Below are positions 30,357 to 44,600 of a stretch of 64,000 nucleotides of DNA, in pieces. The stretch comes from Ascaris suum (lineage: Eukaryota; Nematoda; Chromadorea; Rhabditida; Ascarididae). A program made the translations under genes and the position numbers. Position 1 is the first letter of the stretch. Every line of letters begins with the position of its first letter. The notes beneath the pieces are model-generated. The model worked only from the letters and a program-made list of their open reading frames with translations, was not told where the DNA came from and made no database searches. The stretch is taken from NCBI GenBank assembly GCA_013433145.1, contig CM024170.1:13305866-13369865 (forward strand), in the 5' to 3' direction.

Positions 30357-33060
30357 ATCTTTCAAACCTAAAAGATGTTTATCACGTAATGTTTACCATT
30401 TTTCTATCCCTAATCGTATTCCGGAAGATCATTTTAGAGGATATCGACTGAAATAAAACCGGATGATTTGAAGAGATGATAAAAAGATTTCGTAATATTG
30501 TCCGTAGTAGAGAGTTACAATTTTATATTTGCCAATTCGTATTATGAGTTCTTTCTTAATTGTTGTAGAATTTTTTTTTTTTTTACTAGAAGCAGATTGG
30601 TATTTGTATAAAAGAAAGTGACTTCTTTCTTTCTTTTCATTTTTCTAATCTTATATTTATCGATTAATTTTTGCATCAACTATATTTGATGAAATTTAAA
30701 GGTCATCTTTATGATATGTATTTGTCTATCTTTATGTCATTATGCAATGCGATAATACAAAATTCTTGAAACTTATATCTCATCTACGCAAATTAAAAAC
30801 TTCTAATTAATTGTTTAAAGGTAAAAGAAAGACATTATTGAAAAATTTTTATAGATATTATTGAAAAATTTTTTTCGCATTGATAGAGGTAAGAAAATAA
30901 TCCATGTCATAATTTAAAAATGATTCGGGCGATATTCGTTTATTTCGTAGCCATTGAAATATATGAATCATATTTGTAGTTGTTCTTATCCGTTCTTCAC
31001 CTTATTCACGCTTTTCGCAGAAAGCATCATCTAATTGCGATTTTTTTTTTTTTACATATTGGAAAATTCTTTTTGAGTAATTCTTCACAATGAAGAAAAA
31101 TTCATAGAAAATTTATACCTGAAATGTTCTAAAATAATTTAGCAATATTTTCTGAAACAATGTATTTCTCATTGCTTTCTTAATTTATTTCAATGCGTAT
31201 TTGCAATTTGTACGAGAAAATCAAATTGTGGTAATATCATACCCTTACATGTCGTTGCACTTGTATTAATAGGCTTAATAGTTCCATCATCTAAGAAGTC
31301 ACTAAAACTAAGGGTGAAAAATTTGCTGAGTATATTGTAAACTATAAGGCGATTACCTATGCAAGTGTTCAGGTTGATTCGATAGCTTCGAAAAATGCTG
31401 TAATCACTTGAAGACGCCTAGAAATTCGCGTGTTGAATTTTTATTAAAAAACGTTAAGTTCCCATCAATTGGATTGCAAAAAGAAGCGAAACTTTCCCCC
31501 GAACATTTCTTCAAGAGTTTCCATCGGCTAAAATATGAATACATACATATGAAATATTTTTATTATTTATTGGTAATTTATAAAATCGGTTGATCAATTT
31601 GACGAAATTATAGAGGCGCATATAGCATCTGTTCTTCTAATAAGTTTTATCAGTTCCTTAATCATTATATTAAATCATTATTTTCATCGTTTTATCGTAA
31701 AGAATGAGAGATTATCGAGTGAAAACAAATATATCAACGGGCGCTTTCGCCTCAAAAATATTTAACATTCACCTCGTGAGCATACTGTAGGAAATGTTCC
31801 AGAAAAATACCCGAGAAAAAAAAATCAAATTAAGCAAGGTGAGCGAGCATTATTTACAGCACGTACCATGAAGCTTTCAAATTAAAAACGACGTATATCA
31901 CTATTGCTTAAATATCAACGTATAATAAGTGATGATATAAATGTTTTATGTTAGCGAGTGAGGGATTTTTAAGAGTCTTATAGGAGAAAATATTCGTAAA
32001 ATCATTTTTCTTTCTTATTATTAGAGCAGTTGAGTTGTTAAATTATCGACTATTAAAATATATAAAATAGAGGAAATTATATTTTAACAGATCCGATAAA
32101 CTTATAACGCTTTCTGCAAAAAATCGTTTCCTTGAATTTATGTTTGCAAAGTGGATGCTGGGGATTCATATACGCATTAATAAAAATACCACACGACATG
32201 ATAAGATATTTCATATCGATACGATATCGTCACAATGTGCTTTTAAATTCGCATTTATAGAGCACATTATGAAAATGTCGAGTCGATGGATCTCTCCGTT
32301 TGTATGTGATTGTCTGTGCCTCTGCCTACTTGTCTGACAGTTTCAGCTTGCAAATATTTGAAGCAAGAACAACGAAATATGTTGAATATAATATGCACCA
32401 CATTGTAACCTCCTGCATTAATTTCAGATTGATTCATTAATACAGAAACAGTTTAGAGATATATTAAATGTGCTGAAAAGTTTGCATGCGCTTTTCAATC
32501 CTTAAATGGTTGAATGGTAACAACTCGTTCATAGAGGATTTATACGCACGATCGGATCAATAAAACACGCAGAACTGACCGTATAGATAAGAGGGATCTA
32601 CAGATGCGAATGATACTAGCTCCTCTAGCTTGCGCCTCCCTATCGTTTATGAGCCGATAGGCTGAAATGCAATCCTATCTTGCAACAAAAGAGCGAAAAA
32701 AAATTTTAACATACATTTAACTGCCCATAACTTTCATACGACATGGTAAATCTATTTGAAGAAATTGCAGTGAGCTTCCGTTCCAGAGCATGCCTTATAA
32801 TTAAGAAATTTCATAGCGTTAGCTCCAATCGCTTCCTAATGCATGTCATTAGATTGATATACAGATAAAAATATACAGGTACACCTTCATAAATGCATAC
32901 CACATACGCAAATATGCCACCAATGTAATGCCGCAAAAAAAATGCTTTACAGATGCAAATTTTCGAAGAGTATAAAATGAGCTGAGTTTAATTCAGTGTC
33001 TAAGAGAGCAATGTAGCATAAATTCTCAAAAATTCATAAATAGTAAAAAAAAACTTTCAA

Positions 33061-33262
33061 AGATTTCAGCACAAGTCGAACGAAAAAAATCAGTAAAACT
33101 CAGATTTCAGCACAAATCGAACGAAGAAAATCAGTAAAACTCAGATTTCAGCCAAATCACGAAGAAAATCAGTAAAACTCAGATTTCAGCACAAATCGAA
33201 CGAAGAAAATCAGTAAAACTCAGATTTCAGCCCAAATCGAACGAAGAAAATCAGTAAAACTC
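33061..33262 (+). repeat. 41-bp minisatellite, five copies
   Basis: Units start AGATTTCAGC and end CAGTAAAACTC, at 33061, 33102, 33143 (a 38-bp variant with a deletion), 33181 and 33222. Copies differ by only a few substitutions. Each contains TTTCAG, an acceptor-like word. Confidence 0.95.
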
Positions 33263-35279
33263 ATAATGTACAATAAAAACTCTTGCAGTAATAATACAAA
33301 ATCTCCGCTTGATTGCTATCAAAAAAAAAACTTGTTATTTCATAACAGACCACGATACTTTAATACGTCACAATTTATAATAGTATGAAAAATGCTTTAG
33401 TTTGTTTACAATCTACGATCACAAGTTCTATGAAATCATTTTTCCTTCAATAATCATCAAACTCTTTTGAAAATATTTTTGGAATTTTTTTAGACTCTTC
33501 AATTCCATTAAGAATTATTTAGAGAACACGTTCTGCTATACTTCATTTACGAAAGAATCATACAGTAGTTGAGGAGTAAAATCTCTATTGACTAGCATTA
33601 TATTGTAGCTTAGGGCAGGTTTATGTAAATTATATGATTTTTATGTGCATTTGTCGATTCGCTTTGCAAATTTATATTATTGGCGAGGCGATGTCTATAC
33701 GTTTATCTGTTTGTGTTTGTCTGTTTGTTAGATCGCTAAGTTCAACAGGAAATTTATTAAATTTCTTCTGTGTAATCTACAATATGAGACTCCTATCATT
33801 TCTTTTACCTTGATTCAGTAATTTCGGAGGCACATATTAAAATATCAACATAAATGTTTTCAACGAGTAGGATTCTCTTTCTTTTTGTATACCAACTTTT
33901 TCGCTCTGCTCAAGTTACAGAAAATGGAATTTTCATAGACTATTGGCTAATAACGGTCAGATTCGTTATTAATAAAAAGCCATTAATTTGCATAATTTAT
34001 TTTCCATTGATATGTTGTGAAAAGATGAAAAGAAATATACGTAAGTGATGAAAAATGCAGGTAGATGAGGCTACAAAAACGAATATTTGTGCTAGCTCTT
34101 GCGATTAACCTTCACATTTTTCGTATAATTTTAGAGATTTTTCTTTTTTCTGCAATCTAAATTTTGGAATGTTGCTGTGCTAGAAATACTATCTATTAGA
34201 GATGAAATTCATAACATTTCGTTATGAATCTTTTACGCTATTGATGCCATGAAACTATTATTTATATAGTATCTTAGTTATATTTAAATAAAATATGGAA
34301 ATATTTCTTTAATAAATTTGTAAATTATTAGGAATATTTTCAAGTTTGGGAGCAACTTTTTTTTTAAATCGTTTTCTTTCTTAGCAGCATTTCATATAGC
34401 CGACGTTATTCGTTAATTTTTAGAAAAATGCAACTATAGGATCCAACACTTATCTATGGATTTATGGAGTATTTATCACTATTTGATTCCGTTGCGTAAA
34501 TTCCATTCACTTACCTTTCCATTGTATATATTTTGTCGATGATATATCTAGTCGACGAGTGAGATGGAATCATAGCTCAATTGATTCGTTAAAAAATTAA
34601 AAATTTACATTAGAAAAAAAGAAAATATGAATGCGAAATACCATGAAAATAATGATGCGAATTTCCAACCGAATAATCCTGAAATTGAAGTACCATTTTA
34701 AAAAATTCAAGGATGAGTATATACTATCATGACTTAAGTGTGCTGCAATGACTTTTGCTATATTGCCACCACTGCACATTCTAAAGTACATCTCAATTCG
34801 AAAATCTCTTCAAAATACATACAATTTTCATACTCTCTCTCACTCTATTTTATTGCTTTGCATTATACAATTGTCATTTGTATTTATGGTCATTTGAATC
34901 GCATTTTTGCATTGCCACCATTACTTGAATGTGGACAATTTATTTTAAAAAATTTTTTGACTGCACTTTTTTATGCATTAGAAAATACCCGTTAGCCCAT
35001 TTCTTTAAGCGAATCTTATCCAGGATATTTACCTTTATTGATTATATACGAGGTGGAAATTTCACTTACCTTACATTTGACAAGTCCCACCTTTGCTCAT
35101 AATTTAACCGAATATGGAAAATTCATGCCAATACGATACTGGTAGAATTTTCTAGTGGATGTGATACTGTTTAAAACGTAATAATAAATTTTTTTCACTT
35201 ACTAGTAATGTAACATCACATGTAGTATAGTAAAAATCTTAGACACCTATTTGTATAAGCATCAAGAATCCAGAATCCG

Positions 35280-35640
35280 ACGTTGCACTTCTGCTGTATC
35301 GCTTGTTGCCACCACATTCGCTCACTGATTGTGAACGTATAAAATTGTGACGCTACGCGTTACGCGTTGCGCATCAATTCGCAAATACGCGCAATACCGT
35401 AGGGCATTGAGTGGACGAACGAGCTGAACCACCGACGAGCGGGTCTGTGTCGGCGAATTGTTGCTGCGTTGCGAGTGTTGTTGAAGTCATTTTTGAAATG
35501 CGCGCATTTTCATTGTGGTCGATTACCTTCATCCGGTTTGTGTCTGTGTGGATGTTTCTCTTGCAATCACCTCATCTGTCAATAACGTTCAACTCAACCG
35601 ATACTCTCAGTTTAATTCTATGAGACAAGCAAGACGCACC
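35280..35640 (+). promoter_or_regulatory. GC-rich island with TATA-like box, possible distal promoter or enhancer
   Basis: A GC-rich patch with repeated ACGCGTT/GCGC words at about 35355-35370 and a TATAAA box at about 35338-35343. A 70-codon open frame without an ATG start (35411-35623) crosses it, with no recognised domain. It lies 15 kb upstream of the proposed lin-39 start and could be a distal promoter, a non-coding exon or an enhancer. Confidence 0.3.
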
Positions 35641-37380
35641 ACTCGTATCACAATTACGCTCTAGCGCTCTATATCGCTACAGTAATCGTAACCCCCCTCA
35701 TCGAAACGTTTCATCGAATATTTCTCTCATTGATATTAGTATATCTGAGCATTCATCGTATAATTCATTTATTGTCTCTTTCATCGTTTTAGTTGCTGAA
35801 AATGTTTTAATAATTGTTATTTTCTATTTCAATTTGCTTTTTTTCTTATTAGAGGTCATTCTAGTGAAATTTCTTAATAAAGAGATTCCCGAACTTATGG
35901 GATTACATCATAACGCTTATTGCGTATGTTTTCTACTTGCTTATTTGTTCAGTCTTGTAGAAAATGTTGTCGTAGGAGTCAATTGAGGATTCAAATAGGA
36001 GCTGTTGCGCAAAAAATGAATAATGTATATGCTTACAAAGTTCGATTAAGCTAGTTATGCTAGAAACGCACTAAGCTTTTGTTTAATTTTCTTATGGCCT
36101 CGGCATTCTTTTTCTTTCATGCTCTACGCTCATCGTATTTCCCCCTCCCCCATCCACTCCTTCTTTTCCAATTCATCAGTTGAAAAATTCAATTAAAATA
36201 TTTTTTTTTTTGTTGAAATATTTCCGCCTTATATTATTATTATCGTCAAAGCTTAAGGAGGGGTATTCGATCTTTGATAGCTAATACTTGTTTTGAATGA
36301 TTGTCTACGTTGATTTTTTGATCTAAGCATTAATTAGATTGCTGAATTGCTCCCTCTTTGAATAAGCATAATGCCTCGTTCTTTCAAAACTTCCAACATT
36401 CTCTTGTAAACGATTACTCTATACAACCATCGATTACTTTCTTATGCTTATTCGATTTGATTCAATTTATTATCCTATCTTTGTAAAGTCACTCTCGAAA
36501 TTCGACTTAGATTTTATTTATCAACCTGCAAAATTTTAAGACAATATTTTCATTTGTCATTGTTTTTTGCCTATTAAAATAACAATTCTTGTACTATTAC
36601 TGATATAAAATATCAACTAAAATTACACAATTCATGCTATCGTTTTAGGCTGTAATTTTTAATCAAAAATGAGCAACGAGAATTATTGAAACTGTTTAAG
36701 CAAAAAAAAAAAGAAATTCTGTGATGATAAAATACCATTGCTTTTTTTTTTGTTTTCAACTATGCTTCATTCATATTATAAAATCGCTAAATTTATTTTC
36801 AGTAATTTTTTATTACCACATCTATGAAATTATGATGTTATTCTATAAGAAATATGAAGTAATAATGAGAACCTAAATGATCGTAAAGAATAACGAATTA
36901 TATTTCTTACTTATTGAAAACAAACATATCGAATGAATTGTTTCCTCTTGAGGTGATTATATTCAATTAAAGCGCAAAATTGTTCGCTTAATGACTATGA
37001 AAGTAATATGCAACTTCACAAATTTAAGCTAAATAACGTAGATACTTGTAATAACGTATATATTTGATGCTTCACAAATTTAAGCTAACGTAGATGGTAT
37101 ACAGTAATTACATGGGGCAATAATTGACACGCTGATTTACTTCTTCATAGGTATATTACATAAAGCACAAATAATTTTAATGCACTTATTTCAAAGCTTG
37201 TTAGCGACTATTACTTAACCACCTTTAATTAACCTAACTTATCAACAACAAAAATTCAAGACTTCTCAAAAATCCATACTAGAGGAAAAGTCTTTAAAAA
37301 ATTTTTGTGAATATGGAAAATTTTTCTCTTTTTTTCGTTACATAATACCTGAGGTTAGCCTTATTTAAAGCTATGAAGTT
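35641..37380. other. AT-rich non-coding DNA
   Basis: No supported gene. A 19-base direct repeat, CTTCACAAATTTAAGCTAA, occurs at 37014-37032 and 37070-37088; the second copy runs straight into CGTAGAT, which also follows the first a few bases later. Confidence 0.55.
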
Positions 37381-37690
37381 CGGTAGTCGAATCGTTTAGC
37401 TGTTGTGCGCGTTTCGAGAGACGCGGATGGTGCGCCGCTCAGGTGTCTCACATTAATTTGTGGGTTTTTTGAAGAGCGCCTCTCAAACGAACGGTTTCTA
37501 CACCGACACAGTGCTCGATCAGCAATTCCGCACTGCGGCACTCTTCATTGCGTTTTACCTGCATCCATCAATATAGGATTAACTACATTCATCAATATGG
37601 ACGATTACCTGCATTCAGCAATACGATTACTTACTGCTTTATTTTCTCAAAATTTTATTCCATACTTTTTTTCTGCATCACTCGTTTAGC
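37381..37690 (+). other. GC-richer island with an open frame, unrecognised
   Basis: An acceptor-like ATCGTTTAG at about 37391-37399 precedes an open frame to 37689. The first 50 or so codons are GC-rich and protein-like, the rest AT-driven. No ATG start and no domain are recognised. It may be part of the same relic or regulatory island as 38.2-38.7 kb. Confidence 0.25.
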
Positions 37691-37931
37691 ATTCGCAATT
37701 TACAGTCTATTCATTTCTTTTTCTACTTCTCTTTTTTTTGTTCATAACTCAGTGAAACAATTATTGCTAAATATAATATTACGCAATGTATACGATAATG
37801 TTTTGCTATTATCCTTAGCGCTTTATTATGGATAAATGTTATTTCTTTTCCTCGTCGAAACCTTTGTTTTTCTTTTTTTTTAAATTTTTCCTTTATTTTA
37901 TTGGAATCCAGCTAAAATACTCCTAGTGAAT

Positions 37932-38034
<103 letters not shown>

Positions 38035-38200
38035 AATATTTAATCTCTAGCATACTCTCTCGAATAGAAACAGTGAAATCTGTCGATTTAATAAATATAA
38101 ATATATAAGCGAATATTTAACGTATTCATGAGATGACTATTAGAAATCTGAATTTTTAAAAAAAGTGCAATAAGCGGTTGTTTTTTTTTTCTTTGCTGCT

Positions 38201-38689
38201 TTGTGCATCCTTTGTTTGTTTCTGAATCCCGCGGCAGCGAATGAACTCTGGCGAATAGCCAAAATTGTGTCGTCAAGCCGGAATGTTAGAAGCTATCGTT
38301 TTGTTTCGGATTTTACGCAACGGCTCTACTCAGCTTCTACTCAGAGTAACACGTACTGTATGTTCGGATCGAAAATTCTTGGCTAGAGCATTGCCAGTTG
38401 TTTGAGAGATCCTGAGGTGGCGCTAAATTTCATGAACCCTAGCTTTGTTGGTGTCGCTCAAAATTCCAAAGCCTCAAGAACGTGGGATTACGAGGCACTC
38501 GTATCTCGTGAGGTCGCCGTGCGCGACTTTGCCTTCCAGTCAGCGTTGATTGTAGCCCTCATATTTCACGGCTTAGAAGCAGAAATGTCTCACCTTCGCT
38601 GTTGGTATCCCAGAAAGGACTTTATATTTTACAGAGGCAAATCGTCGCATGACATCGTGGTTCTATCGTGTGATGGTTTGTGTAAGTAA
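38201..38689 (+). pseudogene. Interrupted coding-like frame, unrecognised
   Basis: One plus-strand frame is open from about 38201 to 38689 apart from a single TAG at 38384-38386. Codon composition on both sides of the stop is GC-rich and protein-like. The second half includes RTWDYEALVSREVAVRDF and ends at a strong donor-like GTAAGTAA (about 38681-38688). A pyrimidine-rich run ending GCGGCAG near 38235 could act as acceptor. I recognise no family. It may be a decayed gene or transposon fragment, two true exons, or a conserved regulatory island that happens to be open. Confidence 0.3.
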
Positions 38690-41600
38690 ACGGATTTCAG
38701 CAACGGACAAAGAATTTCAGCAAGCATGCATATATAGCATTCTCTCAATAATTGATGCATATACTAAGATATGATTGTGCTTCTATTAGAGGGTGTACGG
38801 TATTGCGATAAGGAAATGCTTCAGAGCTAATTAATTCTTGCTGGAAATGGATTTATTATTATAGGAGGCGTCGTTATGCGCAAGCTATAAGAGATGAATG
38901 TTGTCAATATATAGAAGTTATAAGCGGCGCAATATGTATTGATCATTTCTAAGCAGCACTATGTGGGCGCTGCTTTGCAACATTTCCACCTCAATTTTCC
39001 TAGCAAAATATTTCTACATTTATATCATATCATTTTTTGAAGCTGCTGCGTGAATTTTATTTATTTATTTATTCACTTATTTACGATGAAGATAGGGCAA
39101 CACTATCGCTTATATTAGTATAATCTCTAATAAAGCCCATGTGCTATTGAAAGTTCTTTCCCTAATATTTTCCGAAACGCATATATTTCAAAGCTTGGCT
39201 ACTTTGGCTTAATAAGTTCGTTGCTAGAGAAATTCCAACGGATAGCTTCATTTTTTTTTTTCTGTTTGACCTATCTTAAACGCGAACGATACGGTATTGG
39301 AAAATTTCATTCAAAGCTGTAAATTAAGTTCCTATGCTATTAGTATAGTACAAGTAAAGTCTAGGAAGAAGTAACTGATATAGTGATATAAAGCTGTAAA
39401 CAATCACTAATGTCGTTTCGTTAATGAAATATCATAGAGCTGAAAATTATGCTGGAATAAAGCAATAGGAATTGTGCATAATTAGTAAATCCCATATTGC
39501 TGTAAATATTAGATAATAAAATTGAACGGCTTTCCTTTTCACTAATATAATCGCAATATCAAGTAAATTTTAAGTGAGCATAAAATAGATAGTGTTGCAA
39601 AAACTTTTCCATAATTTATCTATTTGCATATTATATATTATATGGCAACTATCAATTCTCAGAAATCCATTCATTTGCTTAATTTTCATACATGAAACGT
39701 TTAGTCTGCTGAAATAAATCAAGAAGACTTAGACGACCTTGATAGGCAGGCGCAACAGAGCTGCATTTCTACGGTAGGCGTATCACTTTATCACTAAAAA
39801 AATACTATGATCATCAGTTTCTTCTGAGAGTTTATTTAATTGCTGAATTTAATAGATACTTTCGAGAAAATCCCACTCAGAAAATGCTCATAGAATCCTC
39901 TACTCGAAATGTTTCTCGTATTCGATATATTTTTGAAAACTGTAAAAAATGCTGATAACCTTAAACAGCCTCTTTTCAAGAAAATTTCTCCTTCAAATAA
40001 ATCCATTTTTCTCCGACATTTTCAGGAAGCCACTTCAATTATGGCAATCTTTCGTTAGTAACTTGCATCATTTCTGTTATCAAATTGAAAAAAGTTTTCT
40101 TTTTGTAAGTCTGGAATTTTCTATGCTATTTTCGTTTTACGATGGAAATCGAGATGAAAATAACTCACGTACAAAAGCCTAAAAAATCGCAAGCAAAATT
40201 TAACCATAAAGTTCCATTATAATCATTCTACCCATAACGCAGTTATTCATGCAGACTATCAAGATAATTAAGAGATCATCTCAAGAATTATCCACATATT
40301 TACTAAGAAAATATTTACAACAGCTGAGCCTTTTAAATATACATTATAAAGGTTTTCTTAAAATATTTTAGAGGAAAATATAGAGGAATGGCGAATATAG
40401 AGGGGAAATAAGCGGAAATTATGTCGTTGGCTAATTCACCAATTGGGCAATTTCTAATGAGTGAAGAGAGTAGAAGGAGATAAAAATGGAAATGAGAAGA
40501 GGGAGAAGAGAAAGAATTTGTCGTTATTTCTGTACATCGCTTACGATGGATAAACCACTATATTTAAATGACAATAAACATTTTCATCGATCATTGTATT
40601 TGCTTTGCTGAACAGATTACTACACATCTTAGAATAGAATCACCATTTTGCCTATTAAAATACGTCTTCGCATCAGTCATGCTCAATTATCCTTTTATAC
40701 TTGCCCTAACACATTGGTATATTCTCCTCTTATATTAGCAATTTTCTTCTTATCAAAATTGATTGTTTTTCGTTTCCAGCGAACTTAATTAGCAAAGAGT
40801 AAGAAAGGAATTATTGCAATAGTTTATTAAACTATATTATTTTAGATGTTTTTAGTATTGATTTACTTAAAAATATTAATAAATAATTTCGTAAATTAAA
40901 CCTTTTTTCTTTTGTATAATATGAGCACTAATTTCATGACATATATATTACAATTAAATGGCTAAATTTTCCACAATTACTGTTCGTATTACAGAGGAAA
41001 AAAAGCAATATCGAACTCAGCATTTTCAACTCGTTAAACGTTTATTTTAGCACTATAGATATAATTTCGAAAATTTTTTATCTCCACACATTTTTACACT
41101 CTTCTTTCCAATTGAAAGAAAAAGAAAAGTATATAGTCTTAAATTATATTTTAAATTATTATTTCAAATTATTTTAAGTTATTATTATTTTAAATCACTA
41201 TTTTAAATTATTTTAAATTATATTGTAGTTTCGAAAAAAGTAAAAAAAAAATTTGTGCATATAGAAAAATTTAAAAATTCATCAATTATAGTAGAAATCA
41301 TTTATAATAATTAGCTCTTTGTCATGAAATTAATTCATAATTCAATGAAAACTTTCATTAGTAGTTCTCGTTTTTTTTTTTTTTTTTAATGAAATTTGTG
41401 AAGAAATTTTTTTTTTAGTTTTACATGAAAATTCCTTTTTTCATTAATAAATAAGAAAGGATTTTTTTTTCTATGTGTGCTTATTTCTTGATATTTATTT
41501 GTAACGATTCTTTTCATTCTTTAATTATTTCATTGATGAAGAATAAGGATTTTCTCAAAGTTATTAGCAAAGTTATTAGCTATTATTTTTTTTTGAGTGT

Positions 41601-44600
41601 TTTTCAATACACCTATCGATAGCGCAGATATGATATAATAGGTTTTAGTTATCTAGTTTAATTTTCTAGGTTTTTTTTTGTTTTAGTTTAACAGTTAATT
41701 TTCTTTCTCAACTCAAAAATGTTACCATAACAAAAGTCTCCATCTAACTTCTTTACAAATTTTTTTAATAGTTAAGTTAAGAATTTTTGAGAAATATTAG
41801 GTAAAGTAAGCCCTCGTGAGTCCTCATTATTGAAATTATTTCTTATGAAAGAAACCGCATATACCTCATCATTTCAAATATTGATTAATATATTTTACTG
41901 GATTTTTAATGGGGTAATTTATTTCACTAAGAGTCTTATAGCTGTTTTGAACAAGTCACCTTTAAAGGTGCTAAAGAATAAGACGACTCAAGATTGCAGT
42001 CAATTGTAGAATTTATTTCAATCTTATTATCTTAAAAGTATGCTGAAAGGTATTAGTCTCGATATTTTTGATTAAGCGTATCGCATCACTTCAATTTTTA
42101 CTAATAGTTTTCTTTCAAATTTTTTTAAAATATTTTTCTCAAAACAAAGTAAATACTCAAAAAAAATATCCATATTTTAGCATGAAAAGATTGAATTTAA
42201 TGCGTTTTATATTTCATCATTGAGATTTTCGATTAAGTGAAGATTTTTTTTTTTCAGCGATCTATATACCTATTTTCACACATTAATTGGAAAAAGCATT
42301 CATCTTCTTTAACGATATGCTTCTTAGAGAGTTTATCATAGTATTGTAGAACATCGAACTAGACGGCGTTGCATCCTCTACTCAAGCAGATATTAGGCCT
42401 TATTCAATTACTTCATTGGCCATATGGCTATTGGCCAATTCATATTTAACCACCACCTTTAATCGAATATTTCAATTTTTTGATGCATAAATGCGAGAAT
42501 TTAAATTGCCCAATCGCTTATTGTAAGAAAAAAAAAGACGATTTATAGGAGAAAGTCGAATGAAATCCCATCTCCCGGTTCGGAGCTTCGGAAATTGAAA
42601 AGTTCGACCGTTCGAAGATGTTCGACCATAAAAATTTGAAGCTCGAGTTATAAAACTACTTTCTTTTACATATTTAAATACTCATCCTAGAATGATTGCT
42701 TCTATCGGCATGAAGACAAATATATAGATTTTTATCTGATTCTATAACTGTAGTTTTCTGGATTAATTTTCGAAATCTATTCATAATATATTTGTTGAAA
42801 AACAACCCGAAGAACACTTTTAATTATATTCTACATTTTAATCCACATTAATAATTGCAAAGGTTTTGAAAAATTTTCATATTGAGAAATTTTCACGTGA
42901 GCAAATTTTCGAAAATAAGATTATTTGCATATATAATTATTATCGCGAAATTTGAATATTATTTCAATTTTTCATTTTTTTTTTTAAATCAACTATTAAG
43001 CGTCTTATATAGAGATTTATTGTTTTTGATCTATCAATCGAAAATGATAGACGACTTAGAATCTATCTGAGAATATTCAATGCCGTAGCATTTGATTGTA
43101 AATCGGTTGAAGATTCTGCAGATTCTTTTACAGAGTCGATATCATTACCTCTGAGAAAATTTCTTGAAAGTGACGCTACGGCAAGTCATCATTGCTCTTG
43201 AACTTTAACCTAAGTTCGGATAGAAATGGAGTTGAATTTGAATATTTCATGCTGAAATAGCCATCAGTCAAAATGACCAATGCAGAAATTGTCGCTTTAA
43301 AAAAGTGTTGTGAAGAAATAGCAAATTATAGTTCATTCGATAATAGAGGTGTTTCTATAGTGACCAATGACCAGTGGAGCGTTCAATAACCAATCATCCT
43401 ATAATTGATTTGCTCACCCCTTTATTGCTTTGCTGATTAGAATTTATGTTTGTTTAGTTCAGCAAAACATTAGCAAAAAAAAAAATTCTCAATGCGTTTA
43501 AAAAAATGTTTGAACTGTTTGCAGTTCAATGTCACGATAGACGTCTTAAAATATTTTAGATTTATCTTTCGATGATGGTTTCCTTGAAATAATCAATAAT
43601 GCCTAGGTCACGGACCACTAAGATATTAATCAAGGAAGCGGTGAGTCTCCAACCTTGATTTAGTTCATTCTTGTCGGCTTTTATAGAAACCTTCGTCCGA
43701 AGAAAAAAAAAAGCTTCCAGATAAAAGATAAATTATTATGCGGCAGTTTTTTTAATATGGTCCTGGTCACTTGAGGACTAACCTTCATCCGCTCTGGACC
43801 GTGGTCGAGAATGGATTTAACACACCTACGTATAGCCGTAAGTAAGGCCTACTCTTTATTCAGTTCCTAGTCACCATCATGACCGGCCTTTAGGCTAATT
43901 TTAATGGTCCATTTGTGGAAACTGATAAGTTTTTATCAAAAAAATAGTGGCTAATACATGCAGTGTGCATTATATAGAGCTTTTTATCATAGAGAGCTTT
44001 TTCAATAAGTTGCATAGGATGGAATTTGTGATTTGTGCAGCTAGTATGCCGGAAACTTTTTAACGCTTTATCGCAAAAGCCTTTATCACTATTGTTGATA
44101 TTGTACAGCGATTGGCTTATCAAATGAGATTGATAATATATCGAACTTTATCATAACACAGATAGGAATACTTATTATACTAAATAAGTGACGATCGTTT
44201 AGAGTAATCAATACAGTTTCCAAAAAGAATAAATTATCCGATTTAAGCAATTTTCTTGTAACAGGTAAAATTCTTCAATTTCTTCAAAAAATTCTAGAAG
44301 CATTTCTACTCAAAAGAAATTTTCAGCTTTTAAGAAAATTGGAAATTTTTAAATTTTTATGCAAATGAAATAAACGCAAAACGATTCTTTCGAATTTTTA
44401 ATGCTTTAGAGAAATAATAGATAAGAAAAATTTGGAAATTTTTCGACGTACTATATATATATCTAGATTTTATTTTTCGTTTATAAATTCAAAAGAGTAT
44501 TATTTAGTGAGTGTATCGCAAATTAGATGAAAAGAAGATAAATAAATATACAATAGAACTTTTTTTTTTAATAGTTAATAAAAATCCATTATCGATGCAA

